Assembly (NCBI GenBank): GCA_963750015.1
Contig: CAVVPU010000136.1
Coordinates: 1-64,000, forward strand
Source of the DNA: CAVVNC01 sp963750015
GTDB taxonomy: Bacteria; Desulfobacterota; Syntrophorhabdia; Syntrophorhabdales; WCHB1-27
Length of the DNA stretch: 64,000 nucleotides
Direction: 5' to 3'
Shown here: positions 34,070 to 42,990 of the stretch, one piece after another
How the letters are laid out: each line of letters begins with the position of its first letter
Position numbering within the stretch: position 1 is the stretch's first letter
Made by a program: the position numbers and the translations under genes
Notes under the pieces: generated by a model
Told to the model about the DNA's origin: nothing
Seen by the model: the letters and a program-made list of their open reading frames with translations, nothing else
Database searches by the model: none

Positions 34070-35546
34070 CCTCTGCCTGTTCTCAGGCCTGCTGCTCATC
34101 TTCTGTCAGCCGCCCGTATCTCTTTTCCTTTTCGCCTACGTCGCCCTCGTACCGCTTTTCTTCGCCCTGAGGCCGGGCGAATCAGGCCACAATTTCCTTG
34201 CCGGCTTCGCTACGGGCATCGTATGCTACACGGGGCTCCTCTACTGGGTCGTGGTCGCCATGAACGAATACGGGGGCATAAGCGTGCCTTTCGCCCTCCT
34301 TACCCTGTTTCTGCTCGTGCTTTACGTTTCCCTCTACACTGGATGCTTCGCGTGGCTCGTACCCTATCTTGAGAAGCGCCTCAACGTCCCTCTTTATCTT
34401 TCGGCGCCTCCCCTATGGGTGCTCCTCGAATACCTCAGAGGGATCCTTCTTACGGGCTTCCCGTGGTCCCTTCTTGCCCATTCGCAGTATAATTTCCTGA
34501 CCCTAGTACAGGTCGCGTCGATCACCGGCACCTACTTCCTCTCCTTCCTCATCGTCGCAGTAAACTGCCTCCTCTACGAGATACTCGCGAAGAAGCGGTT
34601 CCCGAAGGCTTATGGAACCACAATGGCGGCACTCTTTACAGCCTGCCTGCTTTTCGGCCTCACGCAGATGAAGGGGCCGATTCCCGGGACCCTCAGTACC
34701 GCCATCGTACAGGGCAATGTCCGCCAGGACATAAAGTTCGACGAGGCATACAAGAATGGCATCGTAGAAAAGTATATAAGCCTCACATCAGTTCACTCCC
34801 AAGGTGCGGACCTCGTCATATGGCCCGAAACAGCCATGCCTTTCATCTTTCTCGAAGACCGTGCAAGCGCGGAGGTGCGGGCTGTTCCTTCGGCCCTGAA
34901 GACCCGTTTGCTCGTGGGCACCATATCCCGGGGCTCGAAGGGGCAGTTCTACAACACGGCCTACCTTATCGGCAGGCAAGGGGAGATATCGGGGACCTAC
35001 AATAAGGTGCATCTTGTGCCCTTCGGCGAATATACGCCCCTCCTATCCTATTTCCCGTTCCTCGGGAACATCAGCGTAGCGGTGGGCGACTTCGCTTCGG
35101 GCCCTAATCATGACCCCATGGTCACGAGCGTGGGCAGAATCGGACTCCTCATCTGCTACGAGGGTATCTTCCCCGACCTCACTATTGATACTGTTCGACG
35201 GGGGGCCCAGGTGCTCGTCAACATCACCAACGATGCATGGTTCGGCTCCACGTCAGCCCCCTACCAACATCTCGCTTTCTATACCTTCAGGGCGGTGGAG
35301 ACCGACCGGTTCGTGCTGAGGGCGGCGAACACAGGCATAAGTGCCATTATCGACCCCCGCGGGAGGATATTGGCAAAGACCGGCATATTCAAGGAGGCGG
35401 TCCTGAAGGGCGTCTTCTCACTGAGGGAAGGCCAGACAATATATGTGCGATACGGAGACTATTTCGTACTCCTTGCCTTTCTCTTCCTGGCAGCCCTCGT
35501 GGCGAGAGGGATAAGAAAGGGCGCAAGCAAAGACAAAGGCACCTAG
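34029..35546 (+). CDS. lnt: Apolipoprotein N-acyltransferase
   Basis: Lnt adds the third acyl chain to lipoproteins in the inner membrane. The 505-residue protein has about six N-terminal membrane helices followed by a nitrilase-like domain with the catalytic Glu in WPETAMPF, Lys in YNKVHLVPFGEY and Cys in LLICYEGIFPDL, then a last membrane helix. Its clients include the Pal, CpoB and adhesin-like lipoproteins encoded in this window. ATG 34029 lies inside ybeY; ATG 34041 is an alternative. Confidence 0.93.
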   Translation: MPSNMRPTRRSLYSLCLFSGLLLIFCQPPVSLFLFAYVALVPLFFALRPGESGHNFLAGFATGIVCYTGLLYWVVVAMNEYGGISVPFALLTLFLLVLYVSLYTGCFAWLVPYLEKRLNVPLYLSAPPLWVLLEYLRGILLTGFPWSLLAHSQYNFLTLVQVASITGTYFLSFLIVAVNCLLYEILAKKRFPKAYGTTMAALFTACLLFGLTQMKGPIPGTLSTAIVQGNVRQDIKFDEAYKNGIVEKYISLTSVHSQGADLVIWPETAMPFIFLEDRASAEVRAVPSALKTRLLVGTISRGSKGQFYNTAYLIGRQGEISGTYNKVHLVPFGEYTPLLSYFPFLGNISVAVGDFASGPNHDPMVTSVGRIGLLICYEGIFPDLTIDTVRRGAQVLVNITNDAWFGSTSAPYQHLAFYTFRAVETDRFVLRAANTGISAIIDPRGRILAKTGIFKEAVLKGVFSLREGQTIYVRYGDYFVLLAFLFLAALVARGIRKGASKDKGT

Positions 35547-35800
35547 TGACCACTGCTTGCGGGACGCGTATGGATATTCTTGTGGGGGAAAACGCCTGTG
35601 CGCTGAAAAAAAAGTGGGAATGGAGGGTATGTAATGGGCGGCCTTTAGGGCCGCCGCTGTTATCAAATTGTGATGGTGCGTGTAACCCCCGAGGGCCTAA
35701 ACCAGGGGCGGCAGAACGGGTGACCGGGATCAAGCCCTGGCAGCTGCGGGCGCCGCAGCTTTCAGCTAAAGTTCTTTAAAGGCGTCGAAAAGCGCTTAAG
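35547..35800. other. Structured intergenic region of unknown function
   Basis: No gene is convincing between the convergent lnt and GNAT genes. The region holds two strong hairpins: GGCGGCC-TTTAG-GGCCGCC (about 35637-35655) and AGCTGCGG-GCG-CCGCAGCT (35742-35760). Between them is a GC-rich tract with CCCGAGGGCCT and CCAGGGG/CCCTGG elements. Neither hairpin has a long T-run. I cannot match it to tmRNA, RNase P, SRP or 6S RNA. It could be a terminator region or a small RNA. Confidence 0.4.
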
Positions 35801-36220
35801 CTAGGCTCCCGAGGCCCACCCTCGCATCATAAACTGGCGGGAGTCGCGGGTGAAGCCGTACTTCTCGTAAAGTCCGTGGGCCTCGTTCGTGGCGAGGATG
35901 CCGAGGAGCCCCTTCAATTCCGGCGTTTCGAGCACGCATTCTACGAGCTTCTTCCCTAATTGCCTTCGTCTATGGCCCTCTTCGACGAAGACGTCGCACA
36001 GCCAGTATACGGTGGCGGCGTCGGTAACAACGCGGGCGAAGCCTATCTGGCGCGGGCCGTGGAAGACCCCGTAACAGATGGAATGTTCCATCGCGACCCG
36101 AATGTTTTCCTTGCTCCTTTTGCTCCCCCTCAAGCTGGAGGAAAGGAGATTATGAATCCGGTCGACCGAGAGCAACGATTTGTCGTTGCTGATCATGTAT
36201 TCTCCGTATGCCCACTCCAT
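35801..36220 (-). CDS. GNAT family N-acetyltransferase
   Basis: The 139-residue protein fits the GNAT fold. GFARVVTDAATVYWLCDVFVEEGHRRRQLGKKLV is the beta4-alpha3 region with an R-R-x-x-G-K acetyl-CoA loop, and EAHGLYEKYGFTRD is the C-terminal motif. The acceptor is unknown. It is monocistronic, with an AT-rich promoter region carrying two ACAATTGT palindromes. Confidence 0.85.
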   Translation of the reverse strand: MEWAYGEYMISNDKSLLSVDRIHNLLSSSLRGSKRSKENIRVAMEHSICYGVFHGPRQIGFARVVTDAATVYWLCDVFVEEGHRRRQLGKKLVECVLETPELKGLLGILATNEAHGLYEKYGFTRDSRQFMMRGWASGA

Positions 36221-36312
36221 GCTTTCCCCCTTCCGTGCCCGGGCGCCTTCATGGTCGCGGATGAACTCGAAAACCGATGCCCCCTTCCCCCGGAATAGGC
36301 ACGATGAAAATT

Positions 36313-36362
36313 ACAATTGTCCCAGTTGAACCGATTATTGCACAATCATTCACAATTGTAAA
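36313..36362 (-). promoter_or_regulatory. Promoter with paired ACAATTGT palindromes
   Basis: On the minus strand TTTACA (36362-36357), 17-bp spacer and AATAAT (36339-36334) form a promoter for the acetyltransferase gene. The palindrome ACAATTGT overlaps the -35 (36352-36359) and recurs just downstream of the predicted start (36313-36320), 39 bp apart. This arrangement suggests repression by a dimeric protein. Confidence 0.55.
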
Positions 36363-36445
36363 ATACTTTTATTTCTATTGTGATTTGTTTCACTTTCAAT
36401 GGGCGGGGAAAAAGTGAGCGGAGAAACCCGTGATGATAGGGCCGG

Positions 36446-37564
36446 CTATTCTTTTATGTCGAAAAATTCCTTGAACTTCTGCTTGAAGCCGCCGGCCTGG
36501 CTTTCGGAGGCGGTGCCGGCGGCGCCGTTCGTCTGAAACTCCATCGAAAGTTCTTCGAGCAAGCTCCTCTGCCTCTCAGTCACGCTCTTCGGGATCGATA
36601 TATGGAGGTGAATGAACTGGTCTCCTCGCCCGTACCCGTTGGTCTTGGGTACGCCGAGGCCCTTGAGCCTGAAGACCTTTTCTGCGGGCGTGCCCGGCGG
36701 AACTTTGAGCCCGACTTCACCGTCCAGGGTAGGCACTTTTATTTCTCCGCCGAGACACAGGGTCGGGAAACCGACCTGGGTATGCACGTAGATATCGTCG
36801 CCTTCTCTCTCGAATACCGAGTGTTCCCGTACTTTCAGAACTATGTAAAGGTCACCCGCCACAGTGTCGTGTTCTCCCTGGGCGCCTTCCCCCCTCATCT
36901 TGAGACGAGTCCCCGTGTCGACTCCCGGAGGGATATTGATCTTAAGGTTCTTCTTAGCCCGCACCGATCCCCGGCCTTTGCAGGCCTTGCAGGGGTTCTT
37001 GATGACGTGACCTTCACCCCCGCACTGGTCACAGGTCCTATTGATGGTGAAAAAGCCCTGGGTATACCTTGCCTGGCCCTTGCCGTTGCACGCTTTGCAG
37101 ACAACAGGTTGAAAGCCCGGCTCGATTTTCGAGCCGCCGCACACGGTGCAGCGTACTTCCTGGGGGATTTCTATCTCTTTTTCTGCCCCGAAAACCGCCT
37201 CTTCGAAATCTATCTCGAGGTTGTAGCGAAAGTCGTCGCCCTTTCGAGCCCTTCTCCGCTGGCTCCCTCCAAAGAAATCATTAAAAAGGTCGCCGAAGAT
37301 ATCGTCGAAATTACGGGTGAAGCCAAAATCGTTGAAGGCGCCCGAGGGATCGGCGGTGCCGAAGCGATCAAAACTCGCCCTCTTCTCGGAGTCACCAAGC
37401 ACCTCGTAGGCAAGGTTGATTTCCTTGAATTTCTCTTCTGCTTCCTGGTCGCCGCAGTTGCGGTCCGGGTGGTAGGTAAGGGCGAGCTTCCTGTAGGCTT
37501 TCTTTATCTCATCATCCGTGGCGGTGCGCTCGACACCGAGTATTTCGTAGAGGTCTTTTCTCAT
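36446..37564 (-). CDS. dnaJ: Molecular chaperone DnaJ
   Basis: The 372-residue type I Hsp40 has a J domain with HPD (TYHPDRN, residues about 31-37), a G/F-rich linker (about 66-100), four zinc-finger repeats (CTVCGGSK, CKACNGKG, CDQCGGEG, CKACKGRG) and the C-terminal substrate-binding domains. The first zinc repeat has Lys instead of the last Gly. It is the last gene of hrcA-grpE-dnaJ; dnaK is not in the window. Confidence 0.96.
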   Translation of the reverse strand: MRKDLYEILGVERTATDDEIKKAYRKLALTYHPDRNCGDQEAEEKFKEINLAYEVLGDSEKRASFDRFGTADPSGAFNDFGFTRNFDDIFGDLFNDFFGGSQRRRARKGDDFRYNLEIDFEEAVFGAEKEIEIPQEVRCTVCGGSKIEPGFQPVVCKACNGKGQARYTQGFFTINRTCDQCGGEGHVIKNPCKACKGRGSVRAKKNLKINIPPGVDTGTRLKMRGEGAQGEHDTVAGDLYIVLKVREHSVFEREGDDIYVHTQVGFPTLCLGGEIKVPTLDGEVGLKVPPGTPAEKVFRLKGLGVPKTNGYGRGDQFIHLHISIPKSVTERQRSLLEELSMEFQTNGAAGTASESQAGGFKQKFKEFFDIKE

Positions 37565-37578
37565 ATGGGTCCAATACT

Positions 37579-38178
37579 TTACTCCCTTTCCGGCCTCTTC
37601 GCAACCGACACCATGGCAGGCCTGAGCAGCCTCCCATCCATCACGTAGCCCTTTTGGAATTCCCCGATGACTGTCCCGGGCTCCACTTTGTCGCTCTCTT
37701 CCTGATAGACCGCCTCATGGAAGTTCGGGTCGAATTTCTTTCCCGCAGCCTCGATTCTCGTGACGTCGAACTTCTCAAGGACTTTGAGAAAACCGTTGAG
37801 GGTAAGAGCCACGCCCTCTGCGATGGCCTTAGCCTCGTCGGTCTTCCCCGCGTGCTCGATGGCCCTCTCCAGGTTGTCTATGACAGGGAGCAGTTCTTTG
37901 ATGAGTGTCTCGTTGCCGAAGCGAAGGACGTCCTGCTTTTCTTTGGCCTTCAGCTTCTTGAAGTTCTCGAAATCCGCCTGCTGATAAAGGAGTTTCTGCT
38001 TAAGCTCCTCGATCTGTTGTTCCTTCTCCTGGACCACTGCCTTCAGCTCGTCGGCCCCGTCTTCCTTCTTTTTTTTCTTCTTGTGCTCGTCGTGCTCGGG
38101 CTCCGGGCGTTTCCCGTCTCCACTCTCTCTTGCTTCCCCGTGCACGTCCTGGCGTTTCTCTTTATCTTTGTCTTCCAT
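37579..38178 (-). CDS. grpE: Nucleotide exchange factor GrpE
   Basis: GrpE releases ADP from DnaK. The 199-residue protein has a highly charged, Lys/Glu-rich N-terminal tail, the long coiled-coil dimer helix (residues about 45-100) and the C-terminal beta domain with the FDPNFHEAVYQEESD and PGTVIGEFQKGYVMDGRLLRPAMVSVAK signature. It lies 14 bp upstream of dnaJ. Confidence 0.95.
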   Translation of the reverse strand: MEDKDKEKRQDVHGEARESGDGKRPEPEHDEHKKKKKKEDGADELKAVVQEKEQQIEELKQKLLYQQADFENFKKLKAKEKQDVLRFGNETLIKELLPVIDNLERAIEHAGKTDEAKAIAEGVALTLNGFLKVLEKFDVTRIEAAGKKFDPNFHEAVYQEESDKVEPGTVIGEFQKGYVMDGRLLRPAMVSVAKRPERE

Positions 38179-38184
38179 TATGCC

Positions 38185-39216
38185 TCACATCATCTTCAGA
38201 AGGTCAGTTACCGCCTGAGCCGTATATTGTACGATGGGAATGATCCTCGAATAGTTCATGCGAAGGGGACCTATCACGCCGAGAATGCCGTGGTTCTTCT
38301 CATCGATCCTGTAAGTCGAGGTGATGATGCTCATGTCGCGCATCTCCTTCACGTCGCTCTCGCCGCCGATGATCACCTGGATGCCTTCCTGTTCCAGGCT
38401 TCTGTCGAGCAATTTGAGGAGCTTTTCCTTTTTCTCGAATGCCTGGAACAGCTCCCTGAGTTTGTCGATGTTGGAGAGCTCGGGAACATCGATGATCTTG
38501 GAGGCCCCTTCTATATAGACTTCACGTCCCTCCCGGTCCTGCATGATATCCTCGAGGACATCCATGATCTTTGCCAGGAGGGAATGAAAATCGTCCCGGT
38601 CTTTGGTCATGTCTTCAAAGATCATACTCCTCAAGGCATAAAAAGGTGTGCCCTCGCACCTCTCGTTCATGTAGCCCTTCATACCGGAAAGCAGGTCGGA
38701 AGAGAAGTCTTCTTCCGTGTTAACGAGTCTTGTGTGTACCATACCCGAGGAGGTGACGAAAACAACGAGGATGGTCGTTTTCGACAGTTTGACGAACTCC
38801 ACTTCCTTGAAGAACATGCAGTCCATTCGGGGCTCGACGACGATGCCCGCATACTTGCACAGGTTCGCGAGGACCCTCGAGGCATCTCCCATGATTTCCT
38901 CGACCTGGGAGTACCGGTGGGTGGCCATAGTATCGAGCACCTGGAGCTCCCGCTTCCCGGGCATGCGCGGCACGAGCAGGGTATTGACATAGTACCTGAA
39001 GGCCTTCCCTGTGGGAATCCTTCCCGCAACCACGTGAGGCTTGTGGAGAAAGCCCTGCTCCTCGAGGTCGGACATGACGTTCCTTATGGTAGCAGAGCTC
39101 CACCTGTTGCCTATGAGTTTGGAGAGGGTCCGCGAACCCACGGGCTCCGCGCGGGTAATGTAGCTGCCCATGATCAGCCCGAGAACCATTTTTTCCCTAT
39201 CGGTCAATCTTTCCAT
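38185..39216 (-). CDS. hrcA: Heat-inducible transcription repressor HrcA
   Basis: HrcA represses heat-shock genes by binding CIRCE operators. The 343-residue protein has the N-terminal winged helix (VLGLIMGSYITRAEPVGSRTLSK, SSATIRNVMSDLEEQGFL) and the C-terminal domain ending in GVIGPLRMNYSRIIPIVQYTA. It heads grpE-dnaJ. No CIRCE inverted repeat (TTAGCACTC-N9-GAGTGCTAA) is visible upstream. Confidence 0.94.
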   Translation of the reverse strand: MERLTDREKMVLGLIMGSYITRAEPVGSRTLSKLIGNRWSSATIRNVMSDLEEQGFLHKPHVVAGRIPTGKAFRYYVNTLLVPRMPGKRELQVLDTMATHRYSQVEEIMGDASRVLANLCKYAGIVVEPRMDCMFFKEVEFVKLSKTTILVVFVTSSGMVHTRLVNTEEDFSSDLLSGMKGYMNERCEGTPFYALRSMIFEDMTKDRDDFHSLLAKIMDVLEDIMQDREGREVYIEGASKIIDVPELSNIDKLRELFQAFEKKEKLLKLLDRSLEQEGIQVIIGGESDVKEMRDMSIITSTYRIDEKNHGILGVIGPLRMNYSRIIPIVQYTAQAVTDLLKMM

Positions 39217-39228
39217 GACGTCTACAAT

Positions 39229-39257
39229 AAATTAATGATATTGGCAATTTTTGTCAA
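39229..39257 (-). promoter_or_regulatory. Promoter of hrcA-grpE-dnaJ
   Basis: Minus-strand TTGACA (39257-39252), 17-bp spacer and TAATTT (39234-39229), just upstream of hrcA. The -35 is perfect and the -10 weak. No CIRCE element overlaps it. Confidence 0.5.
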
Positions 39258-39434
39258 GGAATCAGAAACCGGCATATTCCCGCTCCACACAAGGCCGTCC
39301 GGGATACAGCCGGGACGGAGAGGACCGGCGCGTAAGGAAAACCGCCTGTAAGGGCAGGGGACATGTGGCGGTAGTGTCTTTGCGCGTATGGGCCCGGGAA
39401 AAAGGCCGTACCCTTTCGTATTGGCTCAGGAGAT

Positions 39435-40667
39435 TCAAATGAGTGTGTCATCGTTTCCGGCCTCATCTTCCGCCTTTCCGTCGGAGGCGGCTTCTGCAAG
39501 ACCCCGCTCTTCCCTTATCTCCTCGATCCTCCGAAGGGGCCTTTCCAACTGTCTTCTCCTCGTGGAATTGAGAGTCTCGAACTCCTTCTGGAGATCGTCG
39601 ATCCGTTTGCCCATCAGCTCCAGTTTCTTCAGGAATTCGTCCCACTGCTTCTTGAAGGCGCCGAAAAGCGAGAGAATCTCGCCGGATGTCTGCTCCATGG
39701 AAAAGGAATCGATTGCCTGGCGCACGACGGCGAGTATTGCAAAGAGAGTCGCCGGCGAGCAGCAGATGACGCGCTGTCTGATCCCTTCCTCGAGGATCAG
39801 GCTGTCCTGCTCATGGATGAACCCATATACCTGTTCGTTGGGAATGAAAAGGAGGGCATAGTCGACCGTGTTCTGCGCGCAGTTTATATAGTCTCTGCCG
39901 GTCACTTCCTTGATCTTGGCTCTTACGTCCCTCAGGAAATCGACCCTATGGCGCGCCCTCTCGACGTCGCTGCCCGCCTCCAGGAACCGCAGGTAATTGT
40001 CGAAAGGAAACTTGACGTCCATATTGAGCCTGAGGCCCCTGGGGAGCAGAAACGTGAAGTCGGGTCGGGATCCGATTCCTTCTATGGTCGCCTGCTTCAC
40101 GTAGTTGACATTCTCCGTGAGACCCGCTGCCCGGAGGATGTCTTCCGCCATCCGTTCACCCCATTGCCCCCTGGTCTTGGTTCCTGCGAGGGCCTCCCTC
40201 AAGAGGCCGGTAGTCTGGAGAAGGAGATTGGTCTGCTCCACCGCTACCTGCAAGTGCTTCGCCAATTCCCCGAATTTCTCCGCCCTGTCCTTTTCGAGGT
40301 CCTTCATAAGCTTGCCGATGTTATCGAGCTCGCCGTTCATCCTCGCCAACTGCTGATCAATGAGCCCCTTTCTCGCTTCCAGCTCGCGGATGTTACTCTC
40401 CCGCTCGGTAGTAAGGCTCTCGCGGGCGAGCTTGAGAAACTCCCCGGTCGATCTGGAAAGGGCCTCGAGAGAGAGGCTTCCGAAGCTCGCTTTCAGATGG
40501 TCGACGATTGTCTCCATGTCGGCCCGGTGGTCTTTCTCCTTTTCGCGAAGAAGCTCGCCTGCGATCTCTCGCGCGGTTTTTGCGCGTGCTATTCTAAAGA
40601 GAATGACCGTCGCCATACCGAGAATGAAGCTAAGAGCGCAGGAGACGACCAAAGATATCGAATACAT
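39435..40667 (-). CDS. rmuC: RmuC family protein (DNA recombination)
   Basis: The 410-residue protein has an N-terminal membrane helix (residues about 5-24), a long coiled coil (about 30-170) and the nuclease-like RmuC core with TKTRGQWGE, RPDFTFLLPRG, LNMDVKFPFDNYLR and DYALLFIPNEQVY. RmuC limits inversions at short inverted repeats; the catalytic mechanism is not proven. It is monocistronic. Confidence 0.9.
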   Translation of the reverse strand: MYSISLVVSCALSFILGMATVILFRIARAKTAREIAGELLREKEKDHRADMETIVDHLKASFGSLSLEALSRSTGEFLKLARESLTTERESNIRELEARKGLIDQQLARMNGELDNIGKLMKDLEKDRAEKFGELAKHLQVAVEQTNLLLQTTGLLREALAGTKTRGQWGERMAEDILRAAGLTENVNYVKQATIEGIGSRPDFTFLLPRGLRLNMDVKFPFDNYLRFLEAGSDVERARHRVDFLRDVRAKIKEVTGRDYINCAQNTVDYALLFIPNEQVYGFIHEQDSLILEEGIRQRVICCSPATLFAILAVVRQAIDSFSMEQTSGEILSLFGAFKKQWDEFLKKLELMGKRIDDLQKEFETLNSTRRRQLERPLRRIEEIREERGLAEAASDGKAEDEAGNDDTLI

Positions 40668-40847
40668 ATGAAGGGTGGGACTCCTTTCGTGCCCTATTTT
40701 ACCCGTTCGGCTGCCTCAAGTAAACAGGGAGCAAGAGCCAAGATCCGAGGTCCCTTCAGCCTGTCCGAGCAACCTTCACTCCAGAGTATCCGGAGAGTCC
40801 CCCATTGTGCGGGCCCAACGGGAATTGCCGCCATTTTTCTCATATGA

Positions 40848-40876
40848 TTGTCAGTGGGGGCGGGAAGGCTTATAAT
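40848..40876 (+). promoter_or_regulatory. Promoter of the HMA gene
   Basis: TTGTCA (40848-40853), 17-bp spacer and TATAAT (40871-40876) form a near-consensus promoter about 90 bp upstream of the copper-chaperone gene. Confidence 0.75.
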
Positions 40877-40970
40877 AAGGGGCTAAGAGGCGCACTCCAT
40901 GATGCTTCAGGCACCCATGTTTCCGCGGCCATAACCTCGGGGAGGACCAAGGAGTTGCAAGGAGGACTCG

Positions 40971-41177
40971 ATGGCTGAGATAGTCGTAAAGATCGAAGGT
41001 ATGAACTGCCAGCACTGCGTAATGCGGGTGCGCAAGGCCATAGAAGGCCTTCCCGGAGTGTCCGGGAATGATGTGAGCGTCGGCGCGGCACGGGTCACGT
41101 ACGACGAGTCGAAAATAAAGGCGGCCGATCTGGAGCAGGCGGTCGAGAAAGCCGGGTATCGGGTGGTCACAGGGTGA
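40971..41177 (+). CDS. Heavy-metal-associated (HMA) domain protein, CopZ-like
   Basis: The 68-residue protein is a single ferredoxin-like HMA domain with the metal-binding GMNCQHC motif (residues 10-16), as in copper chaperones. AAGGAGG precedes the ATG. No P-type ATPase is in the window, so the partner and metal are inferred. It has its own promoter, and the cytochrome gene downstream has another. Confidence 0.9.
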   Translation: MAEIVVKIEGMNCQHCVMRVRKAIEGLPGVSGNDVSVGAARVTYDESKIKAADLEQAVEKAGYRVVTG

Positions 41178-41272
41178 ACTGCCCATTGAGCTTACGGACC
41201 GGCCTCAAAGCCGCTGGCCCGAGGCGGCCCATTCGAAAGATTTCGGTTCCCATGCAGGGGTTTAAGCTGCGC

Positions 41273-41301
41273 TTGACTAAGGGCCTGACTTGAACAATAA
41301 T
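41273..41301 (+). promoter_or_regulatory. Promoter of the cytochrome c3-resB-ccsA genes
   Basis: TTGACT (41273-41278), 17-bp spacer and AATAAT (41296-41301). Each box matches five of six consensus bases. GGAGG and the ATG at 41334 follow. Confidence 0.7.
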
Positions 41302-41333
41302 AGTAACAACAAAATCGACGGAGGTTAGTGCCA

Positions 41334-41699
41334 ATGAAAGCCAAGGTGTCCTTGTGTGTCCTTTTGTTAGGTGTTTTCTCTCTCGTTATGGCGACTGTCA
41401 CATTCTCCGCAGAACCCCCGGGCCAGCCTGTCGTCATCAAACTGGAGGGGGCGAAGATGCCGCCGGTCACCTTCTCCCACCAGGTCCACGCGAAGCAGAA
41501 CGTCGCCTGCGCCACCTGCCACCACAAGGACGCCCAGGACCCGAAGGCCTGCACGACGTGCCACTCGGCGCAGGGAACGAAGGGCGGGGCCCCGGCCGCG
41601 AGGGACGCCTTTCATACGAGGTGTCAGGGCTGCCACAAGCAGGCTGCGGCAAAAGGTGTGAACGCGCCTACGAAGTGTAATGACTGTCACAAGAAATAA
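41334..41699 (+). CDS. Periplasmic tetraheme cytochrome c (c3/c7 family)
   Basis: The 121-residue protein has a signal peptide (residues 1-26) and four CxxCH heme sites (CATCH, CTTCH, CQGCH, CNDCH), with extra histidines (SHQVHAKQ, CHHKD, FHTRC) available as axial ligands. This is the pattern of class III cytochromes that carry low-potential electrons in the periplasm of anaerobes. It overlaps resB by 20 bases, so the cytochrome and its heme-attachment machinery are co-translated. ATG 41334 has GGAGG nine bases upstream. Confidence 0.92.
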   Translation: MKAKVSLCVLLLGVFSLVMATVTFSAEPPGQPVVIKLEGAKMPPVTFSHQVHAKQNVACATCHHKDAQDPKACTTCHSAQGTKGGAPAARDAFHTRCQGCHKQAAAKGVNAPTKCNDCHKK

Positions 41700-42990
41700 G
41701 GCCGTGGAGGGGGAAACCCCTCCACAAAGCTCTGCTCTCGATCAGGTCTACAAATTCCTCTCTTCCGTTCGTCTGACGATGCTCGTGCTCTCGTGCATCG
41801 CCGTTGCCTGCATCCTGGGAACGCTCGTCAAGCAGCAGGCGGCTGAGGCGGAATACCTCGCGCGGTACTCGGACAGCACTTACGCGATACTTCGATTCCT
41901 CGGCCTCACCGATGTGTTCCACGCCCCATGGTTTTTCGTGCTCGCCGGTTTTTTCGTAGTCAATCTGGTCTTGTGCACGACAGACAGATTGGGTCATTTC
42001 CTGAAGGCGAGAAAAGAGATCGGAGTCCCGAGCGAAAAGAGAATGATTTCCATGTCGCCCGGTTTCCTGGTCCCCGGGACCCCCATCGAGAAGGTGGCGG
42101 GGCTGTTCAGGGGGTACAGAAAAGCGCGGGTAGAGGGGGAGGGCCTGCTCCTCGAAAAGGGAAACATCTCGAGATACGGCGTGTACGTGATACACACGAG
42201 CATCGTCGTGATACTCATCGGGAGCTTTCTAGGCCTCACCTTGGGCTTTCGCGGCTTCCTCACTCTGAACAAGGGCGAAACGAAGGATTCCGTGGCCGGA
42301 ACCGGGGCGACCGAAGGTTCGAGGCCCCTCGGTTTCGCCGTAAAGTGCGATGATTTCAAGGTGAGCTTTTATCCCAACGGGGAGCCAAAAGAGTATGTGA
42401 GCACTATCAGCATAGTGGACGGCGGGAAGATCGCACAAAAGGCCGAGGTCAGGGTCAACCATCCTCTTACCTACAAGGGAACGAGCATCTATCAGGCGAG
42501 TTACGGCAGCGACCCGTCCCTGGTTTTCGATATAGGAGGAAAAGAGGTAAGACTTTCCCAGGGAGGAGTCTACAAACAGGGCGATCTTACGATAATGGCC
42601 GTGAGGTTCGAGCGCTCCGTGCACAACTTCGGGCCTGGAGTCCAGATAGCCTACCTCGAAGGGAAAGAGCCGAAAACCTCATGGTTCCTCAAGGACGTGC
42701 CCCGGCTGAAGGAGAAGGAGATCATGGGCGTTCACGTGGCGCTCAAGGATATCTCCGAAGAATATTACACGGGTCTGGAGATATCGAGGGACCCGGGAGT
42801 ATGGGTGGTCTGGACAGGCTTCGCGATGATACTTTTTGGCCTCTATGTCAACTTCTTCATGTACTACAGGAGGATCTACCTGATAGAGACACCCGCCGGG
42901 GTGCGCGTAGCTGGTGTCTCTCCGAGAAACAGGGAAGCCTTCAAACAGGAATTCGAGAAGTGGAGGGAACGGGCGAATGGCCTTGAATAA
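41680..42990 (+). CDS. resB: ResB-like cytochrome c maturation protein (System II)
   Basis: The 436-residue membrane protein has the ResB/CcsB pattern: two N-terminal membrane helices (from SSVRLTMLVLSCIAVACILGT and WFFVLAGFFVVNLVLC), a third (VYVIHTSIVVILIGSFLGL), a large periplasmic domain with NHPLTYKGTSIYQASYG, and a last helix with WVVWTGFAMILFGLYVNFF. With CcsA it carries heme across the membrane and attaches it to CxxCH motifs. It is sandwiched between the tetraheme cytochrome and ccsA, with overlaps on both sides. Confidence 0.92.
   Translation: MTVTRNKAVEGETPPQSSALDQVYKFLSSVRLTMLVLSCIAVACILGTLVKQQAAEAEYLARYSDSTYAILRFLGLTDVFHAPWFFVLAGFFVVNLVLCTTDRLGHFLKARKEIGVPSEKRMISMSPGFLVPGTPIEKVAGLFRGYRKARVEGEGLLLEKGNISRYGVYVIHTSIVVILIGSFLGLTLGFRGFLTLNKGETKDSVAGTGATEGSRPLGFAVKCDDFKVSFYPNGEPKEYVSTISIVDGGKIAQKAEVRVNHPLTYKGTSIYQASYGSDPSLVFDIGGKEVRLSQGGVYKQGDLTIMAVRFERSVHNFGPGVQIAYLEGKEPKTSWFLKDVPRLKEKEIMGVHVALKDISEEYYTGLEISRDPGVWVVWTGFAMILFGLYVNFFMYYRRIYLIETPAGVRVAGVSPRNREAFKQEFEKWRERANGLE

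Noticed and set aside
36602..37648. 348-codon plus-strand frame opposite dnaJ
   Set aside because: Shadow of dnaJ; no independent start signal or motif.
37654..39351. 565-codon plus-strand frame opposite grpE-hrcA
   Set aside because: Antisense to two well-recognised genes; leucine/valine-rich translation without domains.
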